A DNA stretch of 64,000 nt from Rudaeicoccus suwonensis. Its GTDB lineage: Bacteria > Actinomycetota > Actinomycetes > Actinomycetales > Dermatophilaceae. The position numbers and the translations under genes are program-made. The notes under the pieces are model-generated. The model searched no databases. It was given only the letters and a program-made list of their open reading frames with translations, and was not told the origin of the DNA. The stretch spans positions 124,001 through 188,000 of the forward strand of contig NZ_VIVQ01000001.1 of assembly GCF_007829035.1 (NCBI RefSeq). The letters are read 5' to 3'. Below are positions 8,230-16,193 of the stretch, one piece after another; the first letter of the stretch is position 1; every line of letters starts with the position of its first letter.

Positions 8230-9513
8230 TTACCAGCCGAGCGTCTGCGGGATCATGTAGAGCCCGAACACGATCACGACCAGGCACAGCCCGGTGTTGA
8301 TGAAGCGATAAGCCCCCCGCATCCGGAACTCCGACGGCAGCGCCTTCGCCTCCAGCAGCAGCAGGAAGCCCAGCACCAGAGGCAGCATCAGTGCGTTCAT
8401 CACCTCGACGTCGACAGCCAGTCGCACGAGGTTGAAGCTGGCGAGCACCAGCGCCGCACCGACGATGTGCGACATCGCGTAGACGAAGTAGAACTTCCAG
8501 TTCTGCCGGCTGATCGGCGCATTCAGACTGTGCTTCCAGCCGATCACCTCCGCCAGACCCCACGAGCCGGCAAGCGAGACCACCAGTGCCGCCACGAGCG
8601 CTCCACCGAGAATCGCCGCGCCGACCATCACCTTGGCCTCCGTCGACCCGATGTATGGCGCAAGCCCACCCGCCAACTGGCCGACGGTGTTGAGCGACAT
8701 CGAGCCGTGACCCGAGGCGTAGACCGTCGCCGCAAAGGCGATGATGACCACGATCATGATGCCCTGCGTGAGCACGCTGCCCACCGCAGTGTCACGTCGC
8801 GCGGCGCGGATTGCCGACTTCTTCAGACCCTTGTCGACCACAGCGCTCTGCTGATAAAAGATCATCCACGGCATGATCACGGCGCCGACATTCGCCGCGA
8901 GCAGGAATACATAGGAGCTGTGCCCGAGCGGCACCGTGTGCAGGCCCTTCAACAAGTCGTGCATCTTCGGATGCGCCAGGATCATCGCCGGGATGAATGC
9001 GAGCTCGGCCAGCCCCACCGCGATACCGATCCGCTCGACGCGTCGATAGCTACGGGTCATCGCGATGCCGATGAGGAAGGCCGTCGCGACCGGCACAGTG
9101 ATCCACTTCGAGACGCCGAAGAGTTCGCCCACTCCGGCGACTCCGACGAACTCGGTCAGCAGCGCGCCGATCGCCGATATGAACAAGGTCGATCCCGACA
9201 ACCACGCCCACCGCGGTCCGAAGTACTCGCGGATGAGCGCACCGTGACCCTTGCCGGTGACGATGCCCAGGCGCACGGTGATCTCCTGCGCCATGTAGAG
9301 GATCGGGATCAGCACCACCTGCGGCAGCACCATCGAGTAGCCCCACTGCGCGCCTGACTGGGCTGCGGTGATCAGGCATCCCGCGTCGGTGTCCGCGAGC
9401 ATCACGATCAGGCCTGGGCCCCAGATGGCCAGCAGCGTCAGCGTCAGCATCCGCCGCCGGTTGCGAGGGGGAAGCGGCGCCTGGGTGTCCGCGATGTCGT
9501 GGGCGAGAGCCAT
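8230..9513 (-). CDS. Nramp-family divalent metal transporter (divergent TM1)
   Basis: 427 residues, 11 or so membrane segments. The alignment to Nramp/MntH proteins is clear at GPGLIV...GAQWGY (TM1 and following) and at AVIMPWMIFYQQS (TM6, which keeps the A-x-x-M metal-binding pair). The TM1 metal motif DPGN, however, is replaced by DTDAG (D41-G45), so the usual asparagine ligand is missing. Such divergent Nramp relatives can differ in metal choice. A DtxR/IdeR-like box sits just upstream of the start, supporting a Mn2+ or Fe2+ uptake role. Confidence 0.85.
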   Translation of the reverse strand: MALAHDIADTQAPLPPRNRRRMLTLTLLAIWGPGLIVMLADTDAGCLITAAQSGAQWGYSMVLPQVVLIPILYMAQEITVRLGIVTGKGHGALIREYFGPRWAWLSGSTLFISAIGALLTEFVGVAGVGELFGVSKWITVPVATAFLIGIAMTRSYRRVERIGIAVGLAELAFIPAMILAHPKMHDLLKGLHTVPLGHSSYVFLLAANVGAVIMPWMIFYQQSAVVDKGLKKSAIRAARRDTAVGSVLTQGIMIVVIIAFAATVYASGHGSMSLNTVGQLAGGLAPYIGSTEAKVMVGAAILGGALVAALVVSLAGSWGLAEVIGWKHSLNAPISRQNWKFYFVYAMSHIVGAALVLASFNLVRLAVDVEVMNALMLPLVLGFLLLLEAKALPSEFRMRGAYRFINTGLCLVVIVFGLYMIPQTLGW

Positions 9514-9527
9514 GTGACCAATCTACT

Positions 9528-9546
9528 TTCGGTATGCCTTACCTAA
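9528..9546 (-). promoter_or_regulatory. DtxR/IdeR/MntR-like box
   Basis: Read on the minus strand, the 19 bases match 15 of 19 positions of the DtxR/IdeR consensus TTAGGTTAGSCTAACCTWA. The box ends 15 bases before the Nramp start codon, so a metal-loaded repressor bound here would block transcription. Which DtxR-family protein binds it is unknown. Confidence 0.6.
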
Positions 9547-9636
9547 CTCCCGTCAGCGTGGCCGCACAGTCTGGGAGCATCCTGCCCGGATCCTCAAAGA
9601 ATGGCGCGGGAGAGTGCACGCGGCACAATGTGCTGT

Positions 9637-10092
9637 ATGACGCGCCCCACCATCTCGATCATCAACGGTCCCAACCTGAACCTCCTCGGTCAGCGCGAAC
9701 CCTTGATCTACGGCGCCGAGACCCTCGCCGACGTCGAAGCCCTCTGTCGCGCCACCGCTGACACGCTCGGCTTTGACGTCGAGTGCTTCCAGTCCAACCG
9801 CGAAGGCGCCATCGTCGAAGAGCTGCACCGGGTCCGACCTTTCGCGCGAGGCGTCGTCATCAATGCGGCCGGGTACACCCACACCTCGGTCGCCATCCGT
9901 GACGCGCTGGTGATGATCGATGCACCGGTGATGGAGGTGCACATCTCGAATGTCCATGCGCGAGAAGAGTTTCGGCACCATTCCTTCATATCCGACATCG
10001 CTGCCGGGGTGATCGTCGGCTGTGGAGTGCAGGGGTACGAGTTCGCGATCAACCGGATCGCCGCGCTGCGCCCGGCCACGGCACAGGCCTGA
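9637..10092 (+). CDS. aroQ: 3-Dehydroquinate dehydratase, type II
   Basis: 151 residues. Type II DHQase motifs are present: [18 protein letters not shown] with the catalytic loop tyrosine, [30 protein letters not shown] and [17 protein letters not shown] with the catalytic histidine. The enzyme interconverts 3-dehydroquinate and 3-dehydroshikimate, in the shikimate pathway or in quinate breakdown. Its position 170 bases before the protocatechuate operon, away from other aro genes, makes a catabolic role possible. ATG at 9637 fits the family start; ATG at 9628 is in the same frame. Confidence 0.93.
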   Translation: MTRPTISIINGPNLNLLGQREPLIYGAETLADVEALCRATADTLGFDVECFQSNREGAIVEELHRVRPFARGVVINAAGYTHTSVAIRDALVMIDAPVMEVHISNVHAREEFRHHSFISDIAAGVIVGCGVQGYEFAINRIAALRPATAQA

Positions 10093-10185
10093 TCTGCCTG
10101 CTGCCTGATCCCGCCTCATCTCGCCGGAGCGGCTGACCCGGTATCGGCCTGCACGAGGGTGACAGGCTGACTTCGCCTATTGAAC

Positions 10186-10218
10186 GTGCGCATAGCGCAC
10201 ACCCTTGCGCATAGCGCA
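10186..10218. promoter_or_regulatory. Two palindromic operators of the pca operon
   Basis: The perfect palindrome TGCGC-ATA-GCGCA occurs at 10187-10199 (extended to GTGCGC/GCGCAC at 10186-10200) and again at 10206-10218, centres 19 bases apart. A half-site-like TGCGA follows at about 10235. Paired or repeated palindromes of this kind are typical of IclR-type PcaR/PcaU binding sites, and an IclR gene lies in the operon. Start codon of pcaH is 42 bases downstream. Confidence 0.65.
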
Positions 10219-10259
10219 CAAACGGGTCTAGCGTGCGATGTGCGAAAGGGGTTCCCCGA

Positions 10260-11033
10260 ATGACCACGAAGCTCTCCCCGGCTGCGCCGGATGCCAGCAG
10301 CCAAACCACCATCACCGCCGAGATCGGCGCTGCCCACACCGCTGCCGCCGGTCACCGCGGCGTGCTGCTCGACTTCGCGCCATACCGCTCGTCGTTGCTG
10401 CGTCACCCGACCAAGGACCTGCGCCACGCCGATCCTGATGGTGTCGAACTCGTCGCGCCGGTGTTCGGCCAGGGCGAGGTCGACCCGCTCGAGGCCGACC
10501 TGACGATCCAGCGCGACGGCGAGCCGATCGGCGAGCGGATGGTCGTCACCGGCCGTGTGCTCGACGGAGACGGTCGGCCGGTTCGCCGCCAGCTCGTCGA
10601 GATCTGGCAGGCGAATGCCGCCGGACGCTATGTGCACAAGCGCGACCAGCACCCCGCGCCCATCGACCCCGCCTTCACCGGCGTCGGACGCTGCCTGACC
10701 GACGACGACGGCAGCTACCGCTTCGTGACGATCAAGCCCGGCCCCTACCCGTGGCGCAATCACCGCAACGCGTGGCGACCCGCGCACATCCACTTCTCGC
10801 TGTTCGGCACGGATTTCACCCAGCGCCTCGTCACCCAGATGTATTTCCCCGGCGACCCGCTCTTCGCGCTCGACCCGATCTACCAGGCGATCCCGGATCA
10901 AGGCGACCGCGACCGGCTCGTCGCCACCTATGACCACGACCTGTCCGAGCACGAGTGGCTGCTCGGCTACCGATGGGACATCGTCCTGACCGGCAGCCAC
11001 GCCACCTGGCGAGAGGATGACCAGGATGCCTGA
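10260..11033 (+). CDS. pcaH: Protocatechuate 3,4-dioxygenase beta subunit
   Basis: 257 residues. Intradiol dioxygenase with a PcaH N-terminal segment, the ring-cleavage domain VTGRVLDGDGRPVRRQLVEIWQANAAGRY, and the iron-site region GPYPWRNH...RPAHIHFSLFG, which contains the tyrosine and histidine ligands. With PcaG it opens protocatechuate to 3-carboxy-cis,cis-muconate using Fe3+ and O2. First gene of the operon; AAAGGGG lies upstream of ATG 10260. Its stop overlaps the start region of pcaG. Confidence 0.95.
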   Translation: MTTKLSPAAPDASSQTTITAEIGAAHTAAAGHRGVLLDFAPYRSSLLRHPTKDLRHADPDGVELVAPVFGQGEVDPLEADLTIQRDGEPIGERMVVTGRVLDGDGRPVRRQLVEIWQANAAGRYVHKRDQHPAPIDPAFTGVGRCLTDDDGSYRFVTIKPGPYPWRNHRNAWRPAHIHFSLFGTDFTQRLVTQMYFPGDPLFALDPIYQAIPDQGDRDRLVATYDHDLSEHEWLLGYRWDIVLTGSHATWREDDQDA

Positions 11034-11601
11034 CAAACTGCTCCCGACCCCGGCTCAGACCGTCGGGCCGTTCTTCTCGTTCGGCCTGTGTTACGAAGGG
11101 GATTCGCAACTCGTGCCCCCGGGTTCTGCGAACGCGATCAGACTGCACGGCGTGGTGTATGACGGTGCCGGTCACCCGCTGCCGGATGCTCTGCTCGAAA
11201 TCCGCCAGGCCGACGCCGACGGAGCCATCCCCGTGGTGGCGGGTTCACTGCACCGCGACGGTCACACCTTCACCGGGTGGGGTCGCTGTGGCACCGACCC
11301 GGCCGGTCACTACTCGTTCACGACGCTGTTGCCGGGGCCGGTCGCTGCGGAGGCGCCGCGGTTCTTCGCCGTCACGGTCTTCGCTCGCGGCCTGCTCGAC
11401 CGGCTGTTCACCCGGTGCTACCTGCCGCAGGATGCCGCGCTGCACGACAGCGACGAGGTGCTCGCCGCGCTCGAACCTGAGCGGCGAGCCACTCTCATCG
11501 CCGAGCAGGACGGCCCATCGAGCCTGCGCTTCGACGTGCACCTGCAGGGTGCCGGCGAGACGGTCTTTCTGCAGTTCCCCCGGCACGCCGACATCGCGTG
11601 A
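11026..11601 (+). CDS. pcaG: Protocatechuate 3,4-dioxygenase alpha subunit
   Basis: 191 residues. Begins MPDKLLPTPAQTVGPFF, the usual PcaG start, and carries the intradiol fold (LPDALLEIRQADADG, FTGWGRCGTDPAGHYSF, RLFTRCYLP). The alpha subunit lacks the full iron ligand set and pairs with PcaH. ATG at 11026 is preferred because GAGAGG lies nine bases before it; ATG at 11017 directly abuts that site. Overlaps the end of pcaH by eight bases. Confidence 0.93.
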   Translation: MPDKLLPTPAQTVGPFFSFGLCYEGDSQLVPPGSANAIRLHGVVYDGAGHPLPDALLEIRQADADGAIPVVAGSLHRDGHTFTGWGRCGTDPAGHYSFTTLLPGPVAAEAPRFFAVTVFARGLLDRLFTRCYLPQDAALHDSDEVLAALEPERRATLIAEQDGPSSLRFDVHLQGAGETVFLQFPRHADIA

Positions 11602-12812
11602 GCATTCTGCTGCAACCGTGGCGGGTGCGGGCGGGCGGCCTTGACGACGTGGCTCTCGTCGAAGCGGTGGTGACCTCTGAGGTCGCCTGGCTCGACGTGC
11701 TCGAGCACTTCGGCACAGCACCCGTCGGCGTCACCGCGGACGCCCGCCAGGCGTGGGAATCGTTCAGCGACAAGCAGATCGACTGGTCCAGTGCAGGTGA
11801 ACAGGCACACCAGGGCGCCAACCCGGTGATCGGTCTCGTGTCTCAGCTGCGTTCGAGCCTGACCGACGCGGCCGGTGAGGAGCAGGCGTGGTGGGTGCAC
11901 CGCGGGCTGACCAGCCAGGACGTGCTCGACACCGCGCTGCTAGTGCTCGCGCGCGAGGCGCTGGTCGCCATACGTCGTGATCTGCGCACCGCCGGCGACT
12001 CGCTGGCACGGCACGCAACCCGCTATCGCACCACTCCGGCACTGGCCCGCACCCTCGGTCAGCCGGCACTGCCGACGACGTGGGGCATGCGAATCGCAAC
12101 GTGGCTCAACGGCATTCGTGAGGCCGACCACGACCTGTCACGGCTGGAGCTGCCGGTGCAATGCGGCGGCGCTGTCGGGACGTCGGCGGCATTGGTCGAG
12201 CTGGGCATCGATCCCGTCGCGGCTGCGACGCGCTGGGCCGAACTGCTCGAGCTAGCGCCCCGACCGCCATGGCACACGATGCGCCTGCCGGTGACACGTC
12301 TGGCCGCCGTGTTGGCACAGACGACCGCTGCCTGTGGTCATATCGCGGTAGACGTGCTGACCCTGTCGCGTGCCGAGGTCGCCGAAGCCGACGAGCCGGT
12401 CATGCCCGGCCGTGGTGGTTCGTCGACGATGCCACAAAAGGTGAATCCCGTTCTGTCCGTGCAGCTTCGAGCAATCGCGCTGCAGTCGCCTGCTGATCTG
12501 TCGACCGTCGTCACTACCGCCGGACTCGCTGCGGACGAGCGCTCCGACGGCGCATGGCAGGCCGAGTGGGCGCCGCTGCAACAGCTGCTGATCGGAGCGG
12601 TCGCCGCCGCTTCGATCACCGCCGAACTCGCGTCCGGCCTGGTCATCGACGAACGCGCCGCAAAGCGCAATCTCACTGCCGCGATGCCCGGTGCGCTCGC
12701 CGAACAGGCCGCGATCCGGCGCGACGGGCAGACGCCGCACGATCCGACGACCTATCTCGGCAATGCAACTGCGCTGGTCGATCAGGCCGTGCACGACTGG
12801 GAGAATTCATGA
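11598..12812 (+). CDS. pcaB: 3-Carboxy-cis,cis-muconate cycloisomerase
   Basis: 404 residues of the fumarase/aspartase superfamily. The signature GRGGSSTMPQKVNP near residue 275 matches GSSxMPxKxN, and the earlier TSQDVLDT and LGQPALPTTWG blocks fit the active site. It lactonises carboxymuconate to 4-carboxymuconolactone. GTG start at 11598 overlaps the pcaG stop as GTGA. It is somewhat shorter than the usual 440-450 residues, mostly at the C-terminus. Confidence 0.93.
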   Translation: MSILLQPWRVRAGGLDDVALVEAVVTSEVAWLDVLEHFGTAPVGVTADARQAWESFSDKQIDWSSAGEQAHQGANPVIGLVSQLRSSLTDAAGEEQAWWVHRGLTSQDVLDTALLVLAREALVAIRRDLRTAGDSLARHATRYRTTPALARTLGQPALPTTWGMRIATWLNGIREADHDLSRLELPVQCGGAVGTSAALVELGIDPVAAATRWAELLELAPRPPWHTMRLPVTRLAAVLAQTTAACGHIAVDVLTLSRAEVAEADEPVMPGRGGSSTMPQKVNPVLSVQLRAIALQSPADLSTVVTTAGLAADERSDGAWQAEWAPLQQLLIGAVAAASITAELASGLVIDERAAKRNLTAAMPGALAEQAAIRRDGQTPHDPTTYLGNATALVDQAVHDWENS

Positions 12813-14026
12813 CCGAGACCATCAGACTGACCCAGCTCGCGGCCAGTCCGGCAGCTGATGCGCCCATCCTTCTCGTGGGCCCGTCGATCGGCACCGCCGT
12901 GACCACTCTCTGGTCGGAGTGCGCCGCCCAACTGGCCGACACCTTCCAAGTGGTCGGCTGGGATCTGCCCGGCCATGGAGCGTCACCGGCGTCGGCCGGT
13001 GCGTTCACCATGGCAGAGCTCGCCGAAGCGGTCGCTGCGGCATACGTGCACTCGTTCGGTGACGAAAAGGCCTGGTACGCCGGTGATTCCATCGGTGGAG
13101 CGGTCGGTCTGCAACTGGCGCTCGACCGGCCGGCGCTGCTGCACGGCCTGGTCACGGTGTGCAGCGCCGCGCGCTTCGGTGACCGCGACTCCTGGCGGAC
13201 ACGTGCTGACCTGGTCCACCGCGCAGGCACCTCGGCACTCATCTCGCAAAGTGCCGGCCGCTGGTTCACCCCCGATTTCGTCAGCCGCCGCTCGGATGTC
13301 GTGTCGACGATGCTGCACCACCTCGCAGAGGTCGACGACGGCAGCTATGCCCACGCGTGCGGTGCCCTCGCCGACTTCGACGTGCGTGGCCGACTGGGCG
13401 CGATCACGTTGCCGGTGCTCGCCATCGGAGGTGAAGAGGACGTCGCGACGCCACCGGCGAAAGCCGGCGAGATCGCCTGGGGTGTCAAGGACGGGCGGGT
13501 GCGGGTGCTGCCCGGCGTCGCCCATCTGGCAGTGATCGAAGCACCATCCGACGTGGCAGCGCTGATCGGCGAATTCGCCGCCGGCGGAATCGCTCCGGAC
13601 GACCTGCACACCAGCGGTATGGCGGTGCGTCGTCAGGTGCTCGGCCCCGACCATGTCGACCGCGCCGCGGCAGCGACGACCTCCTTCACCAGCGACTTCC
13701 AGGCACTCATCACCCGCTACGCGTGGGGCGAGATCTGGAACAGGCCCGGTCTGGACAGGCGCTCTCGCAGCATGATCACGATGACAGCGCTCATCGCCGG
13801 CGGCCACTGGGACGAATTCACCATGCACGTGCGCGCCGCTGTGCGAAACGGGCTGACAGCCAACGAGATTCAGGAAGTCATTCTGCAGTCGGCGATCTAC
13901 TGCGGTGTGCCCGCGGCCAATCACGCCTTCGCGTTGGCCAACGCGGCGCTCGACATACCACCGCTCGACCACCGTCCGCTCGACACCGATGAGGAGGCGA
14001 CCGATGCAGACCCAGCAGCTGACTGA
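12809..14026 (+). CDS. pcaL: Fused 3-oxoadipate enol-lactonase / 4-carboxymuconolactone decarboxylase
   Basis: 405 residues in two parts. Residues 1-260 are an alpha/beta hydrolase (PcaD) with the nucleophile motif GDSIGGAVGL and the late catalytic GVAHLAVIE. Residues 275-395 are a carboxymuconolactone decarboxylase (PcaC): GMAVRRQVLG, WGEIWNRPGLDRRSRSMITM and ILQSAIYCGVPAANHAFA. The fusion, called PcaL, is known in actinobacteria and carries out two successive steps to 3-oxoadipate. ATG overlaps the pcaB stop. Confidence 0.94.
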   Translation: MTETIRLTQLAASPAADAPILLVGPSIGTAVTTLWSECAAQLADTFQVVGWDLPGHGASPASAGAFTMAELAEAVAAAYVHSFGDEKAWYAGDSIGGAVGLQLALDRPALLHGLVTVCSAARFGDRDSWRTRADLVHRAGTSALISQSAGRWFTPDFVSRRSDVVSTMLHHLAEVDDGSYAHACGALADFDVRGRLGAITLPVLAIGGEEDVATPPAKAGEIAWGVKDGRVRVLPGVAHLAVIEAPSDVAALIGEFAAGGIAPDDLHTSGMAVRRQVLGPDHVDRAAAATTSFTSDFQALITRYAWGEIWNRPGLDRRSRSMITMTALIAGGHWDEFTMHVRAAVRNGLTANEIQEVILQSAIYCGVPAANHAFALANAALDIPPLDHRPLDTDEEATDADPAAD

Positions 14027-14696
14027 CGTCGACGAGGCAGTGAGTGACATCGCCGACGGCGCGACCGTGATGATCGGTGGCTTCGGCGCCGCGGGTCAGC
14101 CGGTCGAGCTCATCGACGCGCTCATCCGCCGCGGCGCCACCGACCTCACCGTCGTCAACAACAACGCCGGCAACGGTGACGTCGGGCTCGCCGCGCTCAT
14201 CGAGCGACGCCGGGTCCGCAGGATCATCTGCTCGTTCCCGCGGCAGAGCGACTCCTGGCACTTCGACCGTGAGTTCCGCGCCGGGCGCATCGAGCTCGAA
14301 CTGGTGCCACAGGGCAACCTGGCCGAGCGGATCCGCGCTGCCGGCGCCGGAATCGGTGGTTTTTTCACTCCCACCGGCTATGGCACCCAGCTCGCCGAAG
14401 GTAAGGAGACGCGGCAGATCGACGGTCGCGGCTACGTGTTCGAACAGCCGATCCATGCCGACGTCGCGCTCATCAAGGCGTTGCGTGCCGACCAGGTCGG
14501 CAATCTCGTCTACCGCAAGACGGCCCGCAACTTCGGCCCGCTGATGGCAATGGCCGCCACGGTCACCATCGCGCAGGTCGACGAGATCGTCGCCACCGGG
14601 TCCCTGGACCCTGAAAGCGTCGTGACTCCAGGCATTTTCGTCGATCGGATCGTCGTGCCGGCAGCGACCGCAACCGGGGAGGAACAGACGTCATGA
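14004..14696 (+). CDS. pcaI: 3-Oxoadipate CoA-transferase subunit A
   Basis: 230 residues, CoA transferase family I alpha subunit with IADGATVMIGGFGAAGQPVELIDAL, VVNNNAGNGDVGLAALI and GGFFTPTGYGTQLAEGKE. With PcaJ it moves CoA from succinyl-CoA to 3-oxoadipate. Start ATG at 14004 lies inside the end of pcaL, after GAGGAGG. Confidence 0.94.
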   Translation: MQTQQLTDVDEAVSDIADGATVMIGGFGAAGQPVELIDALIRRGATDLTVVNNNAGNGDVGLAALIERRRVRRIICSFPRQSDSWHFDREFRAGRIELELVPQGNLAERIRAAGAGIGGFFTPTGYGTQLAEGKETRQIDGRGYVFEQPIHADVALIKALRADQVGNLVYRKTARNFGPLMAMAATVTIAQVDEIVATGSLDPESVVTPGIFVDRIVVPAATATGEEQTS

Positions 14697-15364
14697 CCGG
14701 TTACCTCAGCAAGGACGAGATCGCGGCCCGCGTCGCGCGCGACATCCCGCACGGCGCCTACGTCAATCTCGGCATCGGGCAACCGACGACGGTCGCCAAC
14801 CACCTCGACGCCGACAGCGGTGTCACGCTGCACACCGAGAACGGCATGCTCGGTATGGGCCCGGAGGCCACGGGCGACGACATCGACCTCGATCTGATCA
14901 ACGCGGGCAAGGTGCCGGTCACCGAACTGCTCGGTGCGTCGTATTTCCACCACGCCGACTCGTTCGCGATGATGCGTGGCGGGCATCTCGACATCTGCGT
15001 GCTCGGTGCGTACCAGGTCTCGGTGACCGGCGATCTGGCCAACTGGAGCTCCGGTGCGCCGGACGCGATTCCGGCCGTCGGTGGGGCAATGGACCTCGCC
15101 ATCGGCGCCCGGCAGACCTTCGTCATGATGACCCTGATGACCAAGGACGGCGTCAGCAAGATCGTCGACGAGTGCACCTACCCATTGACCGGAATCGGTT
15201 GTGTCAGTGCGGTGTACACCGAGCGTGCGATCTTTTCGGTTGGCGCCGACGGGCTGGCGGTGCGCGAGACCTTCGGCACGACGGTCGACGAACTGCGCGA
15301 GGTGATCGGCCTGCCGATCCGTGATCTCACCGGGGCTGCCGACACCACGGTGCGAGGAGGCTGA
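14693..15364 (+). CDS. pcaJ: 3-Oxoadipate CoA-transferase subunit B
   Basis: 223 residues. The glutamate of HTENGMLGMGP is the expected catalytic residue that forms the CoA thioester. Other family blocks are YVNLGIGQPT, INAGKVPVTELLGASYF and GGHLDICVLGAYQVS. The start overlaps the pcaI stop by ATGA, indicating translational coupling. Confidence 0.94.
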   Translation: MTGYLSKDEIAARVARDIPHGAYVNLGIGQPTTVANHLDADSGVTLHTENGMLGMGPEATGDDIDLDLINAGKVPVTELLGASYFHHADSFAMMRGGHLDICVLGAYQVSVTGDLANWSSGAPDAIPAVGGAMDLAIGARQTFVMMTLMTKDGVSKIVDECTYPLTGIGCVSAVYTERAIFSVGADGLAVRETFGTTVDELREVIGLPIRDLTGAADTTVRGG

Positions 15365-16147
15365 GTGACCGGCGAGGACGAGCGCGCTGCGCCATACGTG
15401 CAGTCGCTGGAACGCGGACTGGCGGTGATCGCGGCCTTCGACGCCGACCACCCCGAACTGACTCTGGCCGAGGTGTCGCACCGCACCGGCATCAACCGCG
15501 CCGCGGTGCGCAGGTTCTTGCACACCCTCATCGCGCTCGGCTACGTGCGCACCGACGGGCGGCTGTTCGCGCTGACGCCGCGCGTGCTCAACCTCGGCTT
15601 CGCCTATCTGTCCGGGCTGCGCCTGCCGGACATCGCCGAGCCGCACCTCAAGGCTCTGTCGACCGAGGTCGGCGAGTCGACCTCGGCGTCGGTGCTCGAC
15701 GGCCCCGACGTCGTGTATGTCGCCCGTGCTGCCACTCGCCGGATCATGCACGTGCGGATCACCGTCGGCACGAGATTCCCGGCATACGCGACGTCGATGG
15801 GCCGAGTGCTGCTCGCCCACCTGGACGGCCCTGGGCTCGAAAGTTACTGGCAACACGTGGATCTCGTGCCGATGACCGCCCGCACCCTCACCAGCCGCGC
15901 CGAGCTCATGCCGGTGCTGCAGCAGGTACGGAATGACGGCTATGCCGTCGTCGACCAAGAGCTCGAGTTGGGTCTGCGGTCGGTCGCCGCGCCCATCCGC
16001 GATCGCGTCGGCCGGGTCTGCGCCGCCGTCAACGTCTCGACGTCCATCGGACTCGCCGGCGACGACGACCCCATCCCGGGCATCCTCCCGCACCTGCTCG
16101 CCACCGCTGCCGCCATCACGGCCGACCTGGCGGTCGCCGGTGACTGA
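15365..16147 (+). CDS. pcaR: IclR-family regulator of the pca operon
   Basis: 260 residues. N-terminal winged helix (VQSLERGLAVIAAF, LTLAEVSHRTGINRAAVRRFLHTL) and C-terminal IclR effector domain (RIMHVRITVGTRFPAYATSMGRVLLA, GYAVVDQELELGLRSVAAPI). This is the PcaR/PcaU/PobR branch pattern. GTG start follows the pcaJ stop with no gap. Likely senses protocatechuate or 3-oxoadipate and binds the palindromes upstream of pcaH; whether it activates or represses cannot be read. Confidence 0.9.
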   Translation: MTGEDERAAPYVQSLERGLAVIAAFDADHPELTLAEVSHRTGINRAAVRRFLHTLIALGYVRTDGRLFALTPRVLNLGFAYLSGLRLPDIAEPHLKALSTEVGESTSASVLDGPDVVYVARAATRRIMHVRITVGTRFPAYATSMGRVLLAHLDGPGLESYWQHVDLVPMTARTLTSRAELMPVLQQVRNDGYAVVDQELELGLRSVAAPIRDRVGRVCAAVNVSTSIGLAGDDDPIPGILPHLLATAAAITADLAVAGD

Positions 16148-16193
16148 CCACATCCGGCCGCCGGCCACCAGCCGCCCCTGAAAGGATCACGAC

